64,000 nt of DNA from Bin5 sp022827195 (GCA_965208275.1 OZ242331.1:2728001-2792000), one strand, 5' to 3'. Counted from the first letter of the stretch, positions 1-10,119 are shown. The notes: generated by a model from the letters alone, not told the origin. Numbers and translations: made by a program.

Positions 1-51
1 CTGGATCTGGGAGACAGGAGCAGTTTTCGACGAATACAATTTGATGAAAGG

Positions 52-1209
52 GTGGATGGAGTCGAGCAGTTATTTCAACAATCGGATGACGAGACGGAAC
101 AGATCTTTTTTGAAGCGGCGGCGGAGGGAGATGGGGCGGTGCGTGTTTTGCGCCAGCGCGGCGTCTTCGTTATTGGGCGGCCCAAGGTTCCTGATGAGGT
201 GGTCAGGACGATCGAGATCAGCAGATCGGACAAGGAGCAGATCCGACAGGAGCTTGAGGAGCATTATGACATCAGCGACCGGACCCTGTTTGCCGACGTG
301 CAGGGATTCTCTACTGCAAACGGCGTTCAGGCGCCTCTACGGGAGATAGGCAGCGCAAAGTTTCGCTGGTTTCGGGGAAATCAGTTTTGGGGTAAAGGCG
401 ACTACTACGATGCCATCACTCTTTACGACAAGTGCATAGAACTCGACGGCAATTGGAGCGAAGCCTATTATCAACGAGGGAACGCCAAGGCAGAAGTCGG
501 CGAATTCAGGGAGGCGAGAGAGGACTACGATATGTCCCTCAAATTCAAAGAGAGGTTGTTCGAGGTCTGGAAGGAGAAGGAGTATGGATCCGACTTGCCG
601 GCGCTTCTTTGGCCGATTTTCTACAACCGCGGGAATGTCAGGGCGGCGTCGGAAGACTACATAGGAGCCAGAGAAGATTACGATGAAGCAATCCGCCTGA
701 TGCAAAGAACCAGTCGCAGAGTGTCGGCACTCTATTACAACAGGGGTAACGCCCATGTACATTTGGGCTGTCGTGACGATGCCGACCGGGACTTTCGCGA
801 GGCGATTGACCTTGGCAACGATTACGCTCTCTACAACAGGGGAAACCTGTATGCGGCGTCCGGCGACTTTGAAGAAGCGATTCAATGCTATGACGAGTTG
901 ATATGGAAGGGCAATGATAGAATCGACGCTTCGTACAATCGAACGCTGACGGAGGAAATACTGAAGAGAATCGACGGGTCTGATATCAGGGTCCACACGC
1001 CGCGATATGAAGGGCCTGAACGGTCTAAGACCATTGAGGTCGAATTGGATGCCAGCGGCGTAGACGGGTACAAGGAGTATTTCAATTTCAGCGGCGACGC
1101 GGGCAACGCCGGTAACGCCGGCAACCTGGCCGAGAGCGGTCTGCCGGGTGGGAAGGGGTTCATGGGGGAGGATGGATTCGCCGTAATCTTACGCGGCCAG
1201 GGCAGTTGA
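52..1209 (+). CDS. TPR-repeat protein with glycine-rich tail
   Basis: A 385-residue soluble protein with no signal peptide. The middle (about residues 100-305) carries tetratricopeptide repeats, seen as recurring YYNRGN / A..DY..AI patterns spaced roughly 35 residues apart, which normally form a protein-binding superhelix. The last 60 residues are unlike TPRs: a short beta-like stretch followed by a Gly/Asn-rich segment (GNAGNAGN). The GTG at 52 is chosen because a GAAAGG purine run lies just upstream. It is the first of four adjacent TPR-type genes on this strand, so a shared scaffold role is plausible. The target is unknown and no enzyme domain is visible in the first 100 residues. Confidence 0.8.
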   Translation: MDGVEQLFQQSDDETEQIFFEAAAEGDGAVRVLRQRGVFVIGRPKVPDEVVRTIEISRSDKEQIRQELEEHYDISDRTLFADVQGFSTANGVQAPLREIGSAKFRWFRGNQFWGKGDYYDAITLYDKCIELDGNWSEAYYQRGNAKAEVGEFREAREDYDMSLKFKERLFEVWKEKEYGSDLPALLWPIFYNRGNVRAASEDYIGAREDYDEAIRLMQRTSRRVSALYYNRGNAHVHLGCRDDADRDFREAIDLGNDYALYNRGNLYAASGDFEEAIQCYDELIWKGNDRIDASYNRTLTEEILKRIDGSDIRVHTPRYEGPERSKTIEVELDASGVDGYKEYFNFSGDAGNAGNAGNLAESGLPGGKGFMGEDGFAVILRGQGS

Positions 1210-1228
1210 AGGGGAGCTTCATGTCTCG

Positions 1229-1936
1229 GTGGCACGGGCGACGTTCGAGAGGAAGATGGATTTGAGAATGCGAAATAAAGCGAAGTGGCGGGGCATCGTC
1301 TTGACCGCGACGGTTTTCTGCATGGCTTTGGCGGTCAGTCTTGTGGGGACGCCGTCGAGTTTGGCGCAGACTCCGGACGCCCGGGAGGTCCAGGCGAACG
1401 AAGAGGCGACTGAAGTCGAGATTGAGCGGCGATTCAACGAATTACGGGGTGAAGTCCTGGATGACCGAGCCGATGCCCTGGACAGGTGGCTATCCGGCAT
1501 TGCGATTCTGCTGACAGTACTTGCAATCGGGGTGGCGGCCGGCAGCTATATGAGTGTCAGGAAGATACAGGAGATTGCCGCCGAAATGCGAGAGAAGGTC
1601 GAGATTGCGCGCGGGCACGCGGAGGAGGCGCGCCGGTTGTTGGAGGAGATGAGGCAGTATGGAGAAGATACGGGCGAGGTCCTGCGGGGTATGGGAAGCG
1701 CGGGCTCGGGCCCGGCGCTAGTCATGACCGGAGAGGACACCACGCTTGATCCGGGCAGAGTGGGAGCGTCGGCGATCGCGGAGGCGCGCCAGCTGGCAGA
1801 GGACGGGAGGATCGACGAAGCGATCGAGCGGTGGCGGCAGATTGCAAGCGTGGCGGCAGGGAGCAACGACGACTTGGCGGCACTGGCCCATCGTTCGGTT
1901 GGCGACCTTTCCGAGCAGAGGAGCAGGGGCGCTTGA
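1229..1936 (+). CDS. Membrane-anchored coiled-coil protein with TPR-like C-terminus
   Basis: A 235-residue protein with a basic N-terminus and hydrophobic stretch ending near SLAQ, which looks like a signal peptide. A second hydrophobic helix lies near residues 88-110 (WLSGIAILLTVLAIGVAAG). A charged, Ala/Glu-rich coiled coil follows, then a single TPR-like unit near the C-terminus. It is probably a membrane anchor for the neighbouring TPR proteins, which is inference from context. The start could be GTG 1229 (GGGGAG 12 nt upstream) or ATG 1256. Its stop overlaps the ATG of the next gene (TGATG), suggesting translational coupling. No catalytic motif is visible. Confidence 0.72.
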   Translation: MARATFERKMDLRMRNKAKWRGIVLTATVFCMALAVSLVGTPSSLAQTPDAREVQANEEATEVEIERRFNELRGEVLDDRADALDRWLSGIAILLTVLAIGVAAGSYMSVRKIQEIAAEMREKVEIARGHAEEARRLLEEMRQYGEDTGEVLRGMGSAGSGPALVMTGEDTTLDPGRVGASAIAEARQLAEDGRIDEAIERWRQIASVAAGSNDDLAALAHRSVGDLSEQRSRGA

Positions 1937-2883
1937 TGATGGCAGGCAGAGACGCGCGCGCATATTTCTTGCCAAAAGGTGGGCTGAGCCAGGCGGGCCA
2001 GGCAGATTCCCGTGAGGCGCTTGCCGCGTACGAAAGGGCAATTCGGTTGCGGCCAGGGTATGCTGAGGCTTACAACAACCGGGGCAATGTGCTGTGCAAC
2101 ATTGGACAGTACGAGGCGGCGATCGCCGACTACGACGGGGCGATCGAACTAAGGCCGGACTACGCGGAGGCGTACAGCAATCGGGGCAATGCGAAGGCGG
2201 CGGTTGGGCGGAGCCGGGAAGCGATCACGGACTTCGGCCTGGCGATCCAGCGACAACCGGGCTATGGACTTGCGTTCTTCAACCGGGGGCTGGTCTGCTT
2301 GAGCCTGGAGGCGTATGAAGAGGCTGTGACCGATTTCAACGAGTCTGTACGGCTGATGCCCGAATTTGCAAGCGCCTACTTCGAATTGGGGAAGGCGAGG
2401 GCCGCGCTCGAACAGTATCAGGAGGCGGTCAACGACTACAGCGGGGCGGTCCGGCTGAATCCGGACTTTGCGGAGGCTTACAACAACCGTGGTTCGGCAC
2501 TGGTTGCGCTGGGCCACTACGAGGCGGCGATCGCCGACTACGATCAGGTGGTCCGCTTACGTCCGGAGTACGCGGAGGCGTATAACAACCGGGGGATCGC
2601 CCAGGCAAAACTGGGGCGGCATGGGGCAGCCATTGCCGACTATGACCAGGCGATCCGATGGCAGCCAGAGCGGGCGGAGCCGTATTTCAACCGGGGCGCT
2701 GCGAAGGAGCGGCTAGGCAGTTGCGAGGAGGCGATCGCGGACTACGATCAGGCTATTCTGCTGCAGCCGGATGATGTGGAGGCGTACCGAAACCGGGCAG
2801 TGGCCAAGGCGGCGCTGGGGCGCACTGCAGAGGCGAGAGCCGATATAACGGCGGCGCTGGCTATCGGGAATCGAGGAGGCTGA
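1936..2883 (+). CDS. TPR-repeat protein
   Basis: A 315-residue protein made almost entirely of consecutive 34-residue TPR units from about residue 30 to the end. Each unit has the Y.NRG......G....A..DY..A..L.P pattern. The open frame extends further upstream, but ATG 1936 is preferred because it overlaps the stop of the membrane-anchored neighbour. Successive repeats are very similar at the DNA level (for example around 2106-2160 and 2520-2580), which suggests recent internal duplication. Such all-TPR proteins usually act as protein-protein adaptors. The partner is unknown, and the membrane protein encoded just upstream is the obvious candidate. Confidence 0.82.
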   Translation: MMAGRDARAYFLPKGGLSQAGQADSREALAAYERAIRLRPGYAEAYNNRGNVLCNIGQYEAAIADYDGAIELRPDYAEAYSNRGNAKAAVGRSREAITDFGLAIQRQPGYGLAFFNRGLVCLSLEAYEEAVTDFNESVRLMPEFASAYFELGKARAALEQYQEAVNDYSGAVRLNPDFAEAYNNRGSALVALGHYEAAIADYDQVVRLRPEYAEAYNNRGIAQAKLGRHGAAIADYDQAIRWQPERAEPYFNRGAAKERLGSCEEAIADYDQAILLQPDDVEAYRNRAVAKAALGRTAEARADITAALAIGNRGG

Positions 2884-2886
2884 GAC

Positions 2887-4056
2887 GTGCAGAGATTCGT
2901 CGAGGCCGTCTTGAGAGTGTTTGCCTCTATCACATCTGCTGGTCGCGGCGGCAAGGGAATGACTGCCGGGGGCAGGGAAAGTACCGGTCTTTCCCAACGG
3001 GGCTGGAACGCCGCAACCGAGAGCATGGAACCGAGCGAGATTGGAGGGTCCGGGAATCCGCACGAAATGTCAGGATTGAAGAATTACGCGCTCGGCGAAT
3101 ATGAGGACGCGGTCGAAGATTTCGACAGGGCGATCGCTTTGGAACCTGAGAACGCCGATGCGTATGTGATGCGGGCTGTCATGAAAGACAACCTCGGCCG
3201 GTTTGAGGAAGCGATGGCGGACTTCAGTCGTGCGCTCAACATCGAACCGGACAACGGAGAAATTTACGTAAATCGGGGTGTAACGAGACACAGGTTTGGA
3301 GAGACCGAATCAGCACTGGCTGATCTTGACCGTGCGGTGCTCCTGCAGCCGGATAGTGCGCCCGCCTTCTTCAACAGGGGCGTAGTCAAGGCAAGTCTCG
3401 GCCTGGAGGAAGGGGCATTGGCCGACTACGACCAAGCAGTGCGCCTGAAACCGGATTACGGGGAAGCACTCTTCAACCGAGGCAAGATTCAGGGTGGGCG
3501 GGGCGATCTAAAGGGTGCGATTGCCGACTTTGATCGGGCCATTGCGCACCGTCCTGAAGACGCCGACATTCTTGTGGAGCGGGGCCTGACCAGAGCCGGA
3601 AACGGTCAACTCGAAGCGGCGATCTCGGACTTTGACAGCTTACTGGAGATTCAGCCGTCCCGCGCCGACGCCTACTACATGCGAGGGATATTCAAGAGGG
3701 ACCTTGGGCGCCTTTGGGAAGCAGTTGCTGACTTTGACCAGTCGGTCCGGCTGCAGCCGGACAATGCGGAAGCATGTCTGGAGCGGGGAAGGGCAAAGTT
3801 TGAACTGGACCAGTGGGAAGAGGCCGTCGGTGACTTCGGGGAAGTCGTCCGGCTGCAGTCCAATAACGTCGGGGCCTATTACATGCGTAGTCTTGCAAAC
3901 GCAAGGCTTGGGATGCTAAACGAGTCAATCAGTGATCTCGAAGAGGCCTTGCGGCAGGTAGAGGAGATGGGGGGAGACGAAGACCTCAGGAGAAAGCTTG
4001 AAATAAGCATGGAATCAGTTCGCGAAGCCCTTGAAGAAAACAGAGGGCGAGGTTAG
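2887..4056 (+). CDS. TPR-repeat protein
   Basis: A 389-residue protein with a poorly conserved basic N-terminus of about 55 residues and then roughly nine TPR units of 34 residues up to about residue 365. The C-terminal helix is highly charged. The GTG start at 2887 has an AGGAGG Shine-Dalgarno six bases upstream, located inside the last codons of the preceding gene, so the two are almost certainly co-transcribed. No enzyme domain or signal peptide is seen. It is a paralog of the two other TPR proteins here and probably arose by tandem duplication. The role is unknown beyond scaffolding. Confidence 0.8.
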   Translation: MQRFVEAVLRVFASITSAGRGGKGMTAGGRESTGLSQRGWNAATESMEPSEIGGSGNPHEMSGLKNYALGEYEDAVEDFDRAIALEPENADAYVMRAVMKDNLGRFEEAMADFSRALNIEPDNGEIYVNRGVTRHRFGETESALADLDRAVLLQPDSAPAFFNRGVVKASLGLEEGALADYDQAVRLKPDYGEALFNRGKIQGGRGDLKGAIADFDRAIAHRPEDADILVERGLTRAGNGQLEAAISDFDSLLEIQPSRADAYYMRGIFKRDLGRLWEAVADFDQSVRLQPDNAEACLERGRAKFELDQWEEAVGDFGEVVRLQSNNVGAYYMRSLANARLGMLNESISDLEEALRQVEEMGGDEDLRRKLEISMESVREALEENRGRG

Positions 4057-4374
4057 CCGCGTACAGCGGGCGGCCTCATGCAACATTCGTCCGACCGAGG
4101 GCAGCTTCGCCTGCATGGGAGGAAAGAGCGTGGGCGCTGAACTGCTGAAAGAGAGAACGTCGGGCTCAGCCTTCGGACTCAAAGATTTCTTGAACATGGT
4201 CCCGTTCCGCTGACGGCGGGAAATGGAGTGGATTGCATGCCAGGCAGGGTACAGAAGAGTGATGACCTTGGGACCAAATTCTGGAGCGCCGGCAAATGTC
4301 TAGAGGGCAGCCAATGCTCTTTCAGCGCTCATCGGTGGGTCGGGCTCTACCGAACCCCGTAGAGGAGCGGGCGA
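4057..4374 (+). other. Intergenic stretch between TPR genes
   Basis: This 318-bp stretch follows the third TPR gene. I see no convincing gene, repeat or promoter. Short open frames exist here, but none resembles a TPR unit or another recognised domain. It probably represents eroded sequence upstream of the decayed TPR copy that follows. Confidence 0.4.
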
Positions 4375-4776
4375 GTGACGTCCATTTCCGATGGTGACTT
4401 TGACGAGGGCGTCCGGTTACGGCCGGAGGATGCAGATGCGACCCATAAGCGAAGTTATGAAAAAGTGCAGATCGAACGGATGGAGTGTGGAGTCGCCGAC
4501 TTTGACGAGGCATTGCGCCTGCGCCCGGACGATGCAGCCGCCTGCTACAATGGCGGCCATGCCAAGGCCAGAGTGGGTCGAAATGACGGCGCGGTCGACG
4601 ACCTGAGGACGGGATTGGAGCTGGCGTAGGAAGGAGGCGGCAAGGCGTTAGTCGCCGAAATTCAGGAGCTGATGCAGGAGTTGAGGGAGAAACAGGTGAC
4701 GCGACGGCCGTTAGCGGCCCGTACGTTTCCCGGGGCGTTGCGGTTTATGCCATATCACGGAGGTCATGCTGCCTGA
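4375..4776 (+). pseudogene. Decayed TPR-repeat gene
   Basis: A short frame from GTG 4375 to TAG 4627-4629 encodes 84 residues with two recognisable TPR halves (DFDEGVRLRPEDADA and DFDEALRLRPDDAAACYN). If the TAG is read through, the frame continues to TGA 4774-4776. The added stretch begins EGGGKALVAEIQELMQELRE, which looks like the helical C-terminal cap of this TPR family. The simplest reading is a paralog that has lost its 5' part and gained a nonsense mutation. It could still yield a short product, but I consider it a remnant. Confidence 0.6.
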
Positions 4777-4784
4777 AACAGCGC

Positions 4785-5108
4785 TCAGAAGATGCCCAGT
4801 TCGTCCTTGGCATCCTCTGACATCATGTCGGGATTCCAGAATGGCGTCCAGACGAGGTGGACGTTGACCTCGTTAACGTTGGGAAAGGCGTTGTGCGCGG
4901 TGCGCTGGACGTCGCTGATGATCTGGGGCCCGACGGGGCAGCCGGGGCTCGTGAGGGTCATAGTGACGTCGATATTGTTTTCCTCGGTCACCTCGATGTC
5001 GTAGACGAGGCCGAGGTCGACGATATTCATCATCAGCTCGGGGTCTTTGACGTGGGTCCGGATTTCGGAGCGGACTTCGTCGGGCGTTGGGACTGTATTT
5101 TCGCTCAT
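4785..5108 (-). CDS. sufT: SufT-like MIP18/DUF59 Fe-S assembly factor
   Basis: A 107-residue protein of the MIP18/DUF59 family that helps mature iron-sulfur proteins. Family hallmarks are visible: DPELMMNIVDLGLVYDI near the start, the TSPGCP loop with the conserved cysteine, and the C-terminal VWTPFWNPDMMSEDAK motif. The start is ATG 5108, with GGAGAAG just upstream and 13 nt after the Rieske gene's stop; a longer in-frame extension would overlap that gene. As the last gene of the suf operon it fits the SufT position seen in other bacteria. It is related to PaaD but lacks phenylacetate-pathway context. Confidence 0.88.
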   Translation of the reverse strand: MSENTVPTPDEVRSEIRTHVKDPELMMNIVDLGLVYDIEVTEENNIDVTMTLTSPGCPVGPQIISDVQRTAHNAFPNVNEVNVHLVWTPFWNPDMMSEDAKDELGIF

Positions 5109-5121
5109 GGTTCGCTTCTCC

Positions 5122-5439
5122 TCAGTAGGGTTCTTCCACGTAAACTTGGCCGTCCTCAACTCGCACTTCGTAGGCGGGGGTCGGCTCAAAGGCGGGCATG
5201 CTTAGGGCCTCGCCGGTGCGGATGTCGAAGCGGGCGCCGTGGCGGGGGCACTCGACCTGGCATCCATCCAGGATTTCCCCCTCTACGAGCGGGCCGCCGT
5301 CGTGCGTGCAGAGATCTTCGATGGCGTAGTAGCTGCCCTCCAGGTTGAAGACGGCGATGCGGACGCCGTCGAGCTCGACCAGGAGGCGGTCTCCGGCGGG
5401 AATGTCTGCGGTTGCGGCCACCCTCACGTATCCGTCCAT
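5122..5439 (-). CDS. Rieske-type [2Fe-2S] ferredoxin
   Basis: A 105-residue soluble Rieske protein resembling dioxygenase ferredoxins and small nitrite reductase subunits. The cluster ligands are clear: C44-T-H46 in the first loop and C64-P-R-H67 in the second. The start is ATG 5439 with AAAGGCG upstream. It sits between sufU and sufT with no oxygenase nearby, so it may donate electrons during cluster assembly, or simply be a co-expressed client; both are inference. No signal peptide or membrane anchor is present, unlike the Rieske subunit of bc complexes. Confidence 0.9.
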   Translation of the reverse strand: MDGYVRVAATADIPAGDRLLVELDGVRIAVFNLEGSYYAIEDLCTHDGGPLVEGEILDGCQVECPRHGARFDIRTGEALSMPAFEPTPAYEVRVEDGQVYVEEPY

Positions 5440-5497
5440 GGTAGTTCGCCTTTGCGGGTATTTTCAGTCATTTCTGCCATAAGTCCAAGAGCTTGAC

Positions 5498-5704
5498 TGC
5501 AGTTGCCGGTGGCCAGTAACTGCAGTTGCCGGTGGCCAGTAACTGCAGTTGCCGGTGGCCAGTAACTGCAGTTGCCGGTGGCCAGTAACTGCAGTTGCCG
5601 GTGGCCAGTAACTGCAGTTGCCGGTGGCCAGTAACTGCAGTTGCCGGTGGCCAGTAACTGCAGTTGCCGGTGGCCAGTAATTGCGGTGGCCGGTGGCCGG
5701 TTAC
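5498..5704. repeat. Tandem array, 9 x 23 bp
   Basis: Nine head-to-tail 23-bp units fill this stretch. The first seven are identical (each contains TGCAGTTGCCGGTGGCC), the eighth differs at its last base and the ninth (5682-5704) is degenerate. The array lies between sufU and the Rieske gene, inside the suf operon, so it should be transcribed. A unit of 23 is not a multiple of three, so any frame through it cycles through all three phases. Each unit contains a small GCC-GGT-GGC fold-back. Confidence 0.95.
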
Positions 5705-5753
5705 TTTAGAAGGAATGGGAGCGGGTCGCACGATAGGGCCTGGAGTTTCCTTT

Positions 5754-6170
5754 TCATTCGGGCCAGTCGGTCAGACCGTAGAGGCCGGCCTTGAGCGCCT
5801 TGAGGGGGAGGAGGGCGCATTTGAGTCGTACGGGGCCGATCTCGATACCGAGAAGGTCCAGTACATCCTCCTTGCCCCACTGCTTGAGGTCTGCTACGGA
5901 CATGCCGACAATTTCCTCCATGATCATGGATGCGCTGGCCTGGCTGATGGCGCATCCGCGGCCGTCGAAGGCGGCGTCCACGACCTTGTCGTCCTCGATT
6001 TTGAGTTCAATCGTCACTTCGTCGCCGCAGAAGGGGTTGGCGTCGTGGTAGTGGACGTCAGCGTCCTCCAGGCTGCCTTTACGACGCGGGTGGTTGTAGT
6101 GATCGACGATAGCTTCGCGGAAGGGGTCCATTGACGTACATGTGTGGGCTATGCGAAAGGCAAAGGGCAT
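5754..6170 (-). CDS. sufU: SufU iron-sulfur scaffold / sulfur shuttle
   Basis: A 138-residue SufU/IscU-type protein that accepts persulfide sulfur, usually from SufS, and passes it to SufBCD. The three conserved cysteines are C48 (NPFCGD), C73 (GRGCAIS) and C118 (RLKCALLPL), with the zinc-ligand Asp at D50. Family similarity begins at about residue 14 (MDPFREAIVDHYNHP). ATG 6170 is preferred because AGGGGAG lies five bases upstream, whereas ATG 6131 has no ribosome site. The usual SufU partner SufS is not encoded in the operon. Confidence 0.93.
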   Translation of the reverse strand: MPFAFRIAHTCTSMDPFREAIVDHYNHPRRKGSLEDADVHYHDANPFCGDEVTIELKIEDDKVVDAAFDGRGCAISQASASMIMEEIVGMSVADLKQWGKEDVLDLLGIEIGPVRLKCALLPLKALKAGLYGLTDWPE

Positions 6171-6248
6171 CGTTCTCCCCTTGCCTTTCGCCAGCTTGCA
6201 GTATTGTAATCCAGGCGATGTCTGGCAGCTCTTCGCCCTCTTTCGCGT

Positions 6249-7100
<852 letters not shown>

Positions 7101-7128
7101 TTGATACCTCCGTTTATCGTGTATGGGA

Positions 7129-8466
7129 TTACCTGCTGATTTTCCGACTAATGACTCTTTCCAGCTTGTGCACGACGCTTTCGACGGGAACGCGGTCGAG
7201 CACGCCCTGGAGGAAGCCCTGTACGATCATGCGCTCGGCCTGTGACCTGGTGAGGCCGCGGGCCATGAGGTAGAAGACGTATTCATCTTCGACCTGGGCG
7301 GCGGTGGCCGCGTGGGTACAGCGCACGTCGTCGGCTTCGATTTCGAGGCCGGGGATGCTGTCAGCCCGGGCGGTGCCGTCGAGGATCAGATTGCCGTTTC
7401 TCTGAAAGGCGTCTGTCTTTTGTGCGCCGGGCAGGACCTTGATGATGCCCATGTATACGCTGCGGGCGCGGTGTTTGAGCGCGCCGTTGAATAGCAGGTC
7501 GCTGAAGCAGTTGGGTACGCGGTGCAACTGCAGGGTCTGGTGATCGATATGCTGGCGGCGGGTGGGAAAGTAGAGACCCAGCAGCTCGCCGTGCGAGCCC
7601 TGACCCTGCATGTCCAGGTCGAGGAAGGCCTTGGTCAGGCGGCTGCCCCAGCTGACCTGGATCCAGCGCAGGTCGGTATCTTTGCCCAAGACGGCGCGGG
7701 CGGTGAGAAAGTTCCAGGCGGTATGTTTGAAGTCCTGGAGGTTCATGTAGCGGACCTGGGCACTGTCCCCCAGGACCAGCTCGACTACGCTGGCCTGGAA
7801 GGCGTGTTCGGCGCCGAGCATGTCGTCGACAACGGTGACTTCAGCGCCCTCCTCGGCGACCAGGAGCGTGTGGTGGTAGCCGCCGACGCCTTCGCCCTGA
7901 TTGAGGATCGTCTGCAGGAGCAGCGAGACCCTGGTGTTGCGGGGCACATAGATGAAGGAGCCGGTGTCCCAGAGGGCGGCATGCAGGGCGGCGAGCTTGT
8001 TGGCGTCGGGTTTGACGGCTTCGGTCATGAAGTAGCGGCGGACCAGGGCTGGATAGCGTTGCACGGCGGTCTGCAGGTCGGTAAAGATGACGCCCTGCGC
8101 GCCGAGGTCCTCGTTTTCTTCGGAGAAGATGAGGCCGCCGTCGCGGTAGATGAGACTGGCGGACGACTCGAGCTCGTCCAGTTCATCGAGCAGGAACGGG
8201 TCGAGCTGGCGGCGCTCGACGGGCCCGTCGTTGACGGCAAATGGGGTGAAGTTTTCCAGCTTGAAGCCGGTCAGGCGGGTGCGCCGCCAGTCCTCGTCGG
8301 TGGGTTTGGGCCAGGGCAGGCTTTCAAAGGTCCGCCAGGCGTTGAGGCGGAATTCGAGCATCCATTCCGGTTCGTTCTTTATTGCAGAGGCCTGCCGGAC
8401 GGTCTCTTCGGAGAAACCGACGGTTGCCTCGATGGTTTCGATTGGTTCTTTGATAAGCAGAGTCAC
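7129..8466 (-). CDS. sufD: SufD, Fe-S scaffold subunit
   Basis: A 445-residue SufD that pairs with SufB in the SufBC2D scaffold complex. The N-terminal region has the usual KNEPEWMLEFRLNAW helix, the core is a beta-helix, and the histidine in RCTHAATAAQ matches the functionally important SufD histidine. An in-frame extension upstream to 9132 overlaps sufB and is rejected. GTG 8466 gives the expected length and has GGAG nine bases upstream. It follows sufB after 122 nt. Confidence 0.92.
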   Translation of the reverse strand: MTLLIKEPIETIEATVGFSEETVRQASAIKNEPEWMLEFRLNAWRTFESLPWPKPTDEDWRRTRLTGFKLENFTPFAVNDGPVERRQLDPFLLDELDELESSASLIYRDGGLIFSEENEDLGAQGVIFTDLQTAVQRYPALVRRYFMTEAVKPDANKLAALHAALWDTGSFIYVPRNTRVSLLLQTILNQGEGVGGYHHTLLVAEEGAEVTVVDDMLGAEHAFQASVVELVLGDSAQVRYMNLQDFKHTAWNFLTARAVLGKDTDLRWIQVSWGSRLTKAFLDLDMQGQGSHGELLGLYFPTRRQHIDHQTLQLHRVPNCFSDLLFNGALKHRARSVYMGIIKVLPGAQKTDAFQRNGNLILDGTARADSIPGLEIEADDVRCTHAATAAQVEDEYVFYLMARGLTRSQAERMIVQGFLQGVLDRVPVESVVHKLERVISRKISR

Positions 8467-8588
8467 GTTCGATAGCTCCGTACATAGAGACGGGAGATTG
8501 TCTGCGGGCCGACGGTCATTGAAATGTAGGCGCACAAAACGCACACTGTGGCGTCCGTTCGCCATGTTTTCCGGCAGAGGCCGTCGGA

Positions 8589-10004
8589 CTAACCGATGCT
8601 GCCCTCCATTTGCAGCTGGATCAGGCGGTTCATTTCGACGGCGTATTCCATGGGCAGCTCTTTGACGAGGGGTTCGATGAAACCGCCGACGATCATGGCG
8701 GCGGCTTCGTCCTCGTCGATGCCGCGGCTCATCAGGTAGAAGAGCTGCTCTTCGCCGATCTTGCTGACCGAAGCTTCGTGGCCGACGCTGACATCGTCTT
8801 CGTCGATCTCGATGTAGGGATAGGTGTCGGAGCGGCTGTCGGGGTCGAGCAGGAGCGCGTCGCAGACGACGCTGCTGCGGCTGTGGTGTGCGCCCTTCGC
8901 CACCTTGAGGAGGCCGCGATAACTGGCGCGGCCGCCATTCTTGCTGATCGACTTGGAGACGATCTTGGAGCTGGTGTTGGGGGAAGCGTGGACGACCTTG
9001 CCGCCGGCGTCCTGGTGCTGGCCGCTGCCGGCGAAGGCGATTGAGAGAATCTCGCCGTGGGCCTTGGGGCCCATCATATAGACGGCGGGATATTTCATGG
9101 TTATCTTGCTGCCTAGGTTGCCGTCGATCCATTCCATAGTGGCGTCCTCGTAAGCGAGGGCGCGCTTGGTGACCAGGTTGTAGACGTCGGTGCTCCAGTT
9201 CTGGATTGTGGTATAGCGGCAGCGTCCGCCCTTTTTGACGATGATTTCGACGACGGCGCTGTGGAGGCTGTCGCTGGAGTATACGGGCGCGGTGCAGCCT
9301 TCGACATAGTGAACGCTGGCGCCCTCTTCGACGATGATCAGGGTGCGTTCGAACTGGCCCATGTTTTCGGCGTTAATGCGGAAGTAGGCCTGGAGGGGGA
9401 TATCGACGTGGACGCCGGCCGGCACGTAGACGAAGCTGCCGCCGCTCCAGACGGCGCTGTTGAGGGCGGCGAACTTATTGTCTGCGGCCGGAATGACGGT
9501 GGCGAAGTATTCTTTGACGATGTCCTCGTGCTCGCGTAGGCCGCTGTCCATATCGAGGAAGACGACGCCCATCTTTTCCCACTCGTCCTTGAGGCTGTGG
9601 TAGACGACTTCGGACTCGTACTGGGCCCCGACGCCGGCAAGGAACTTGCGTTCGGCTTCGGGGATGCCGAGCCGGTCGAAGGTGCGCTTGATGTCCTCGG
9701 GGACGTCGTCCCAGCTCTTACCCTGCTTTTCGGCGGGGCGGAGGTAGTAGAAGATGTCGTCGAAGTCGATGGTGCTGAGGTCGGCGCCCCAGGTCGGCAT
9801 CGGCTTGGCGAGGAAGATTTCGAGCGCGTCGTGGCGGAAGCGTCGCATCCACTCGGGTTCATTCTTGATATCCGAGATCTGATCGATGACCTGGTGGGTC
9901 AGGCCTTTCTCGGACTTGAATACGGCGTTCTCCTGATCGTGGAAGCCGTACCGGTATTCTTCCTTAACGCCTTCGAGATGTTGTAGGTCAGACTGTCCTG
10001 CCAT
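8589..10004 (-). CDS. sufB: SufB, Fe-S scaffold subunit
   Basis: A 471-residue SufB, the main scaffold on which the nascent cluster forms with SufC and SufD. The expected nucleation cysteine is C381 (SSVVCDALL) and the conserved His-Glu pair is H409-E410 (VGHEASV). The N-terminal KNEPEWMRRFR helix and the terminal MEYAVEMNRLIQLQMEG segment are typical. ATG 10004 has a perfect AAGGAGGT Shine-Dalgarno, the best in the operon. Confidence 0.96.
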   Translation of the reverse strand: MAGQSDLQHLEGVKEEYRYGFHDQENAVFKSEKGLTHQVIDQISDIKNEPEWMRRFRHDALEIFLAKPMPTWGADLSTIDFDDIFYYLRPAEKQGKSWDDVPEDIKRTFDRLGIPEAERKFLAGVGAQYESEVVYHSLKDEWEKMGVVFLDMDSGLREHEDIVKEYFATVIPAADNKFAALNSAVWSGGSFVYVPAGVHVDIPLQAYFRINAENMGQFERTLIIVEEGASVHYVEGCTAPVYSSDSLHSAVVEIIVKKGGRCRYTTIQNWSTDVYNLVTKRALAYEDATMEWIDGNLGSKITMKYPAVYMMGPKAHGEILSIAFAGSGQHQDAGGKVVHASPNTSSKIVSKSISKNGGRASYRGLLKVAKGAHHSRSSVVCDALLLDPDSRSDTYPYIEIDEDDVSVGHEASVSKIGEEQLFYLMSRGIDEDEAAAMIVGGFIEPLVKELPMEYAVEMNRLIQLQMEGSIG

Positions 10005-10119
10005 TGTTAACCTCCTTGACGAGGTAAGGAGCTGCTGTTTGCTCTAGGCATGACGCAAGCAGTTTTGCGTCTTGCGGCTGTGCCGGCTACGAGCCAGCTT
10101 GATCCCTGACGGACCTGGA

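Noticed and set aside
5468..5731. A minus-strand frame through the 23-bp array
   Set aside because: It merely translates the repeat in cycling frames and has no start context or domain.
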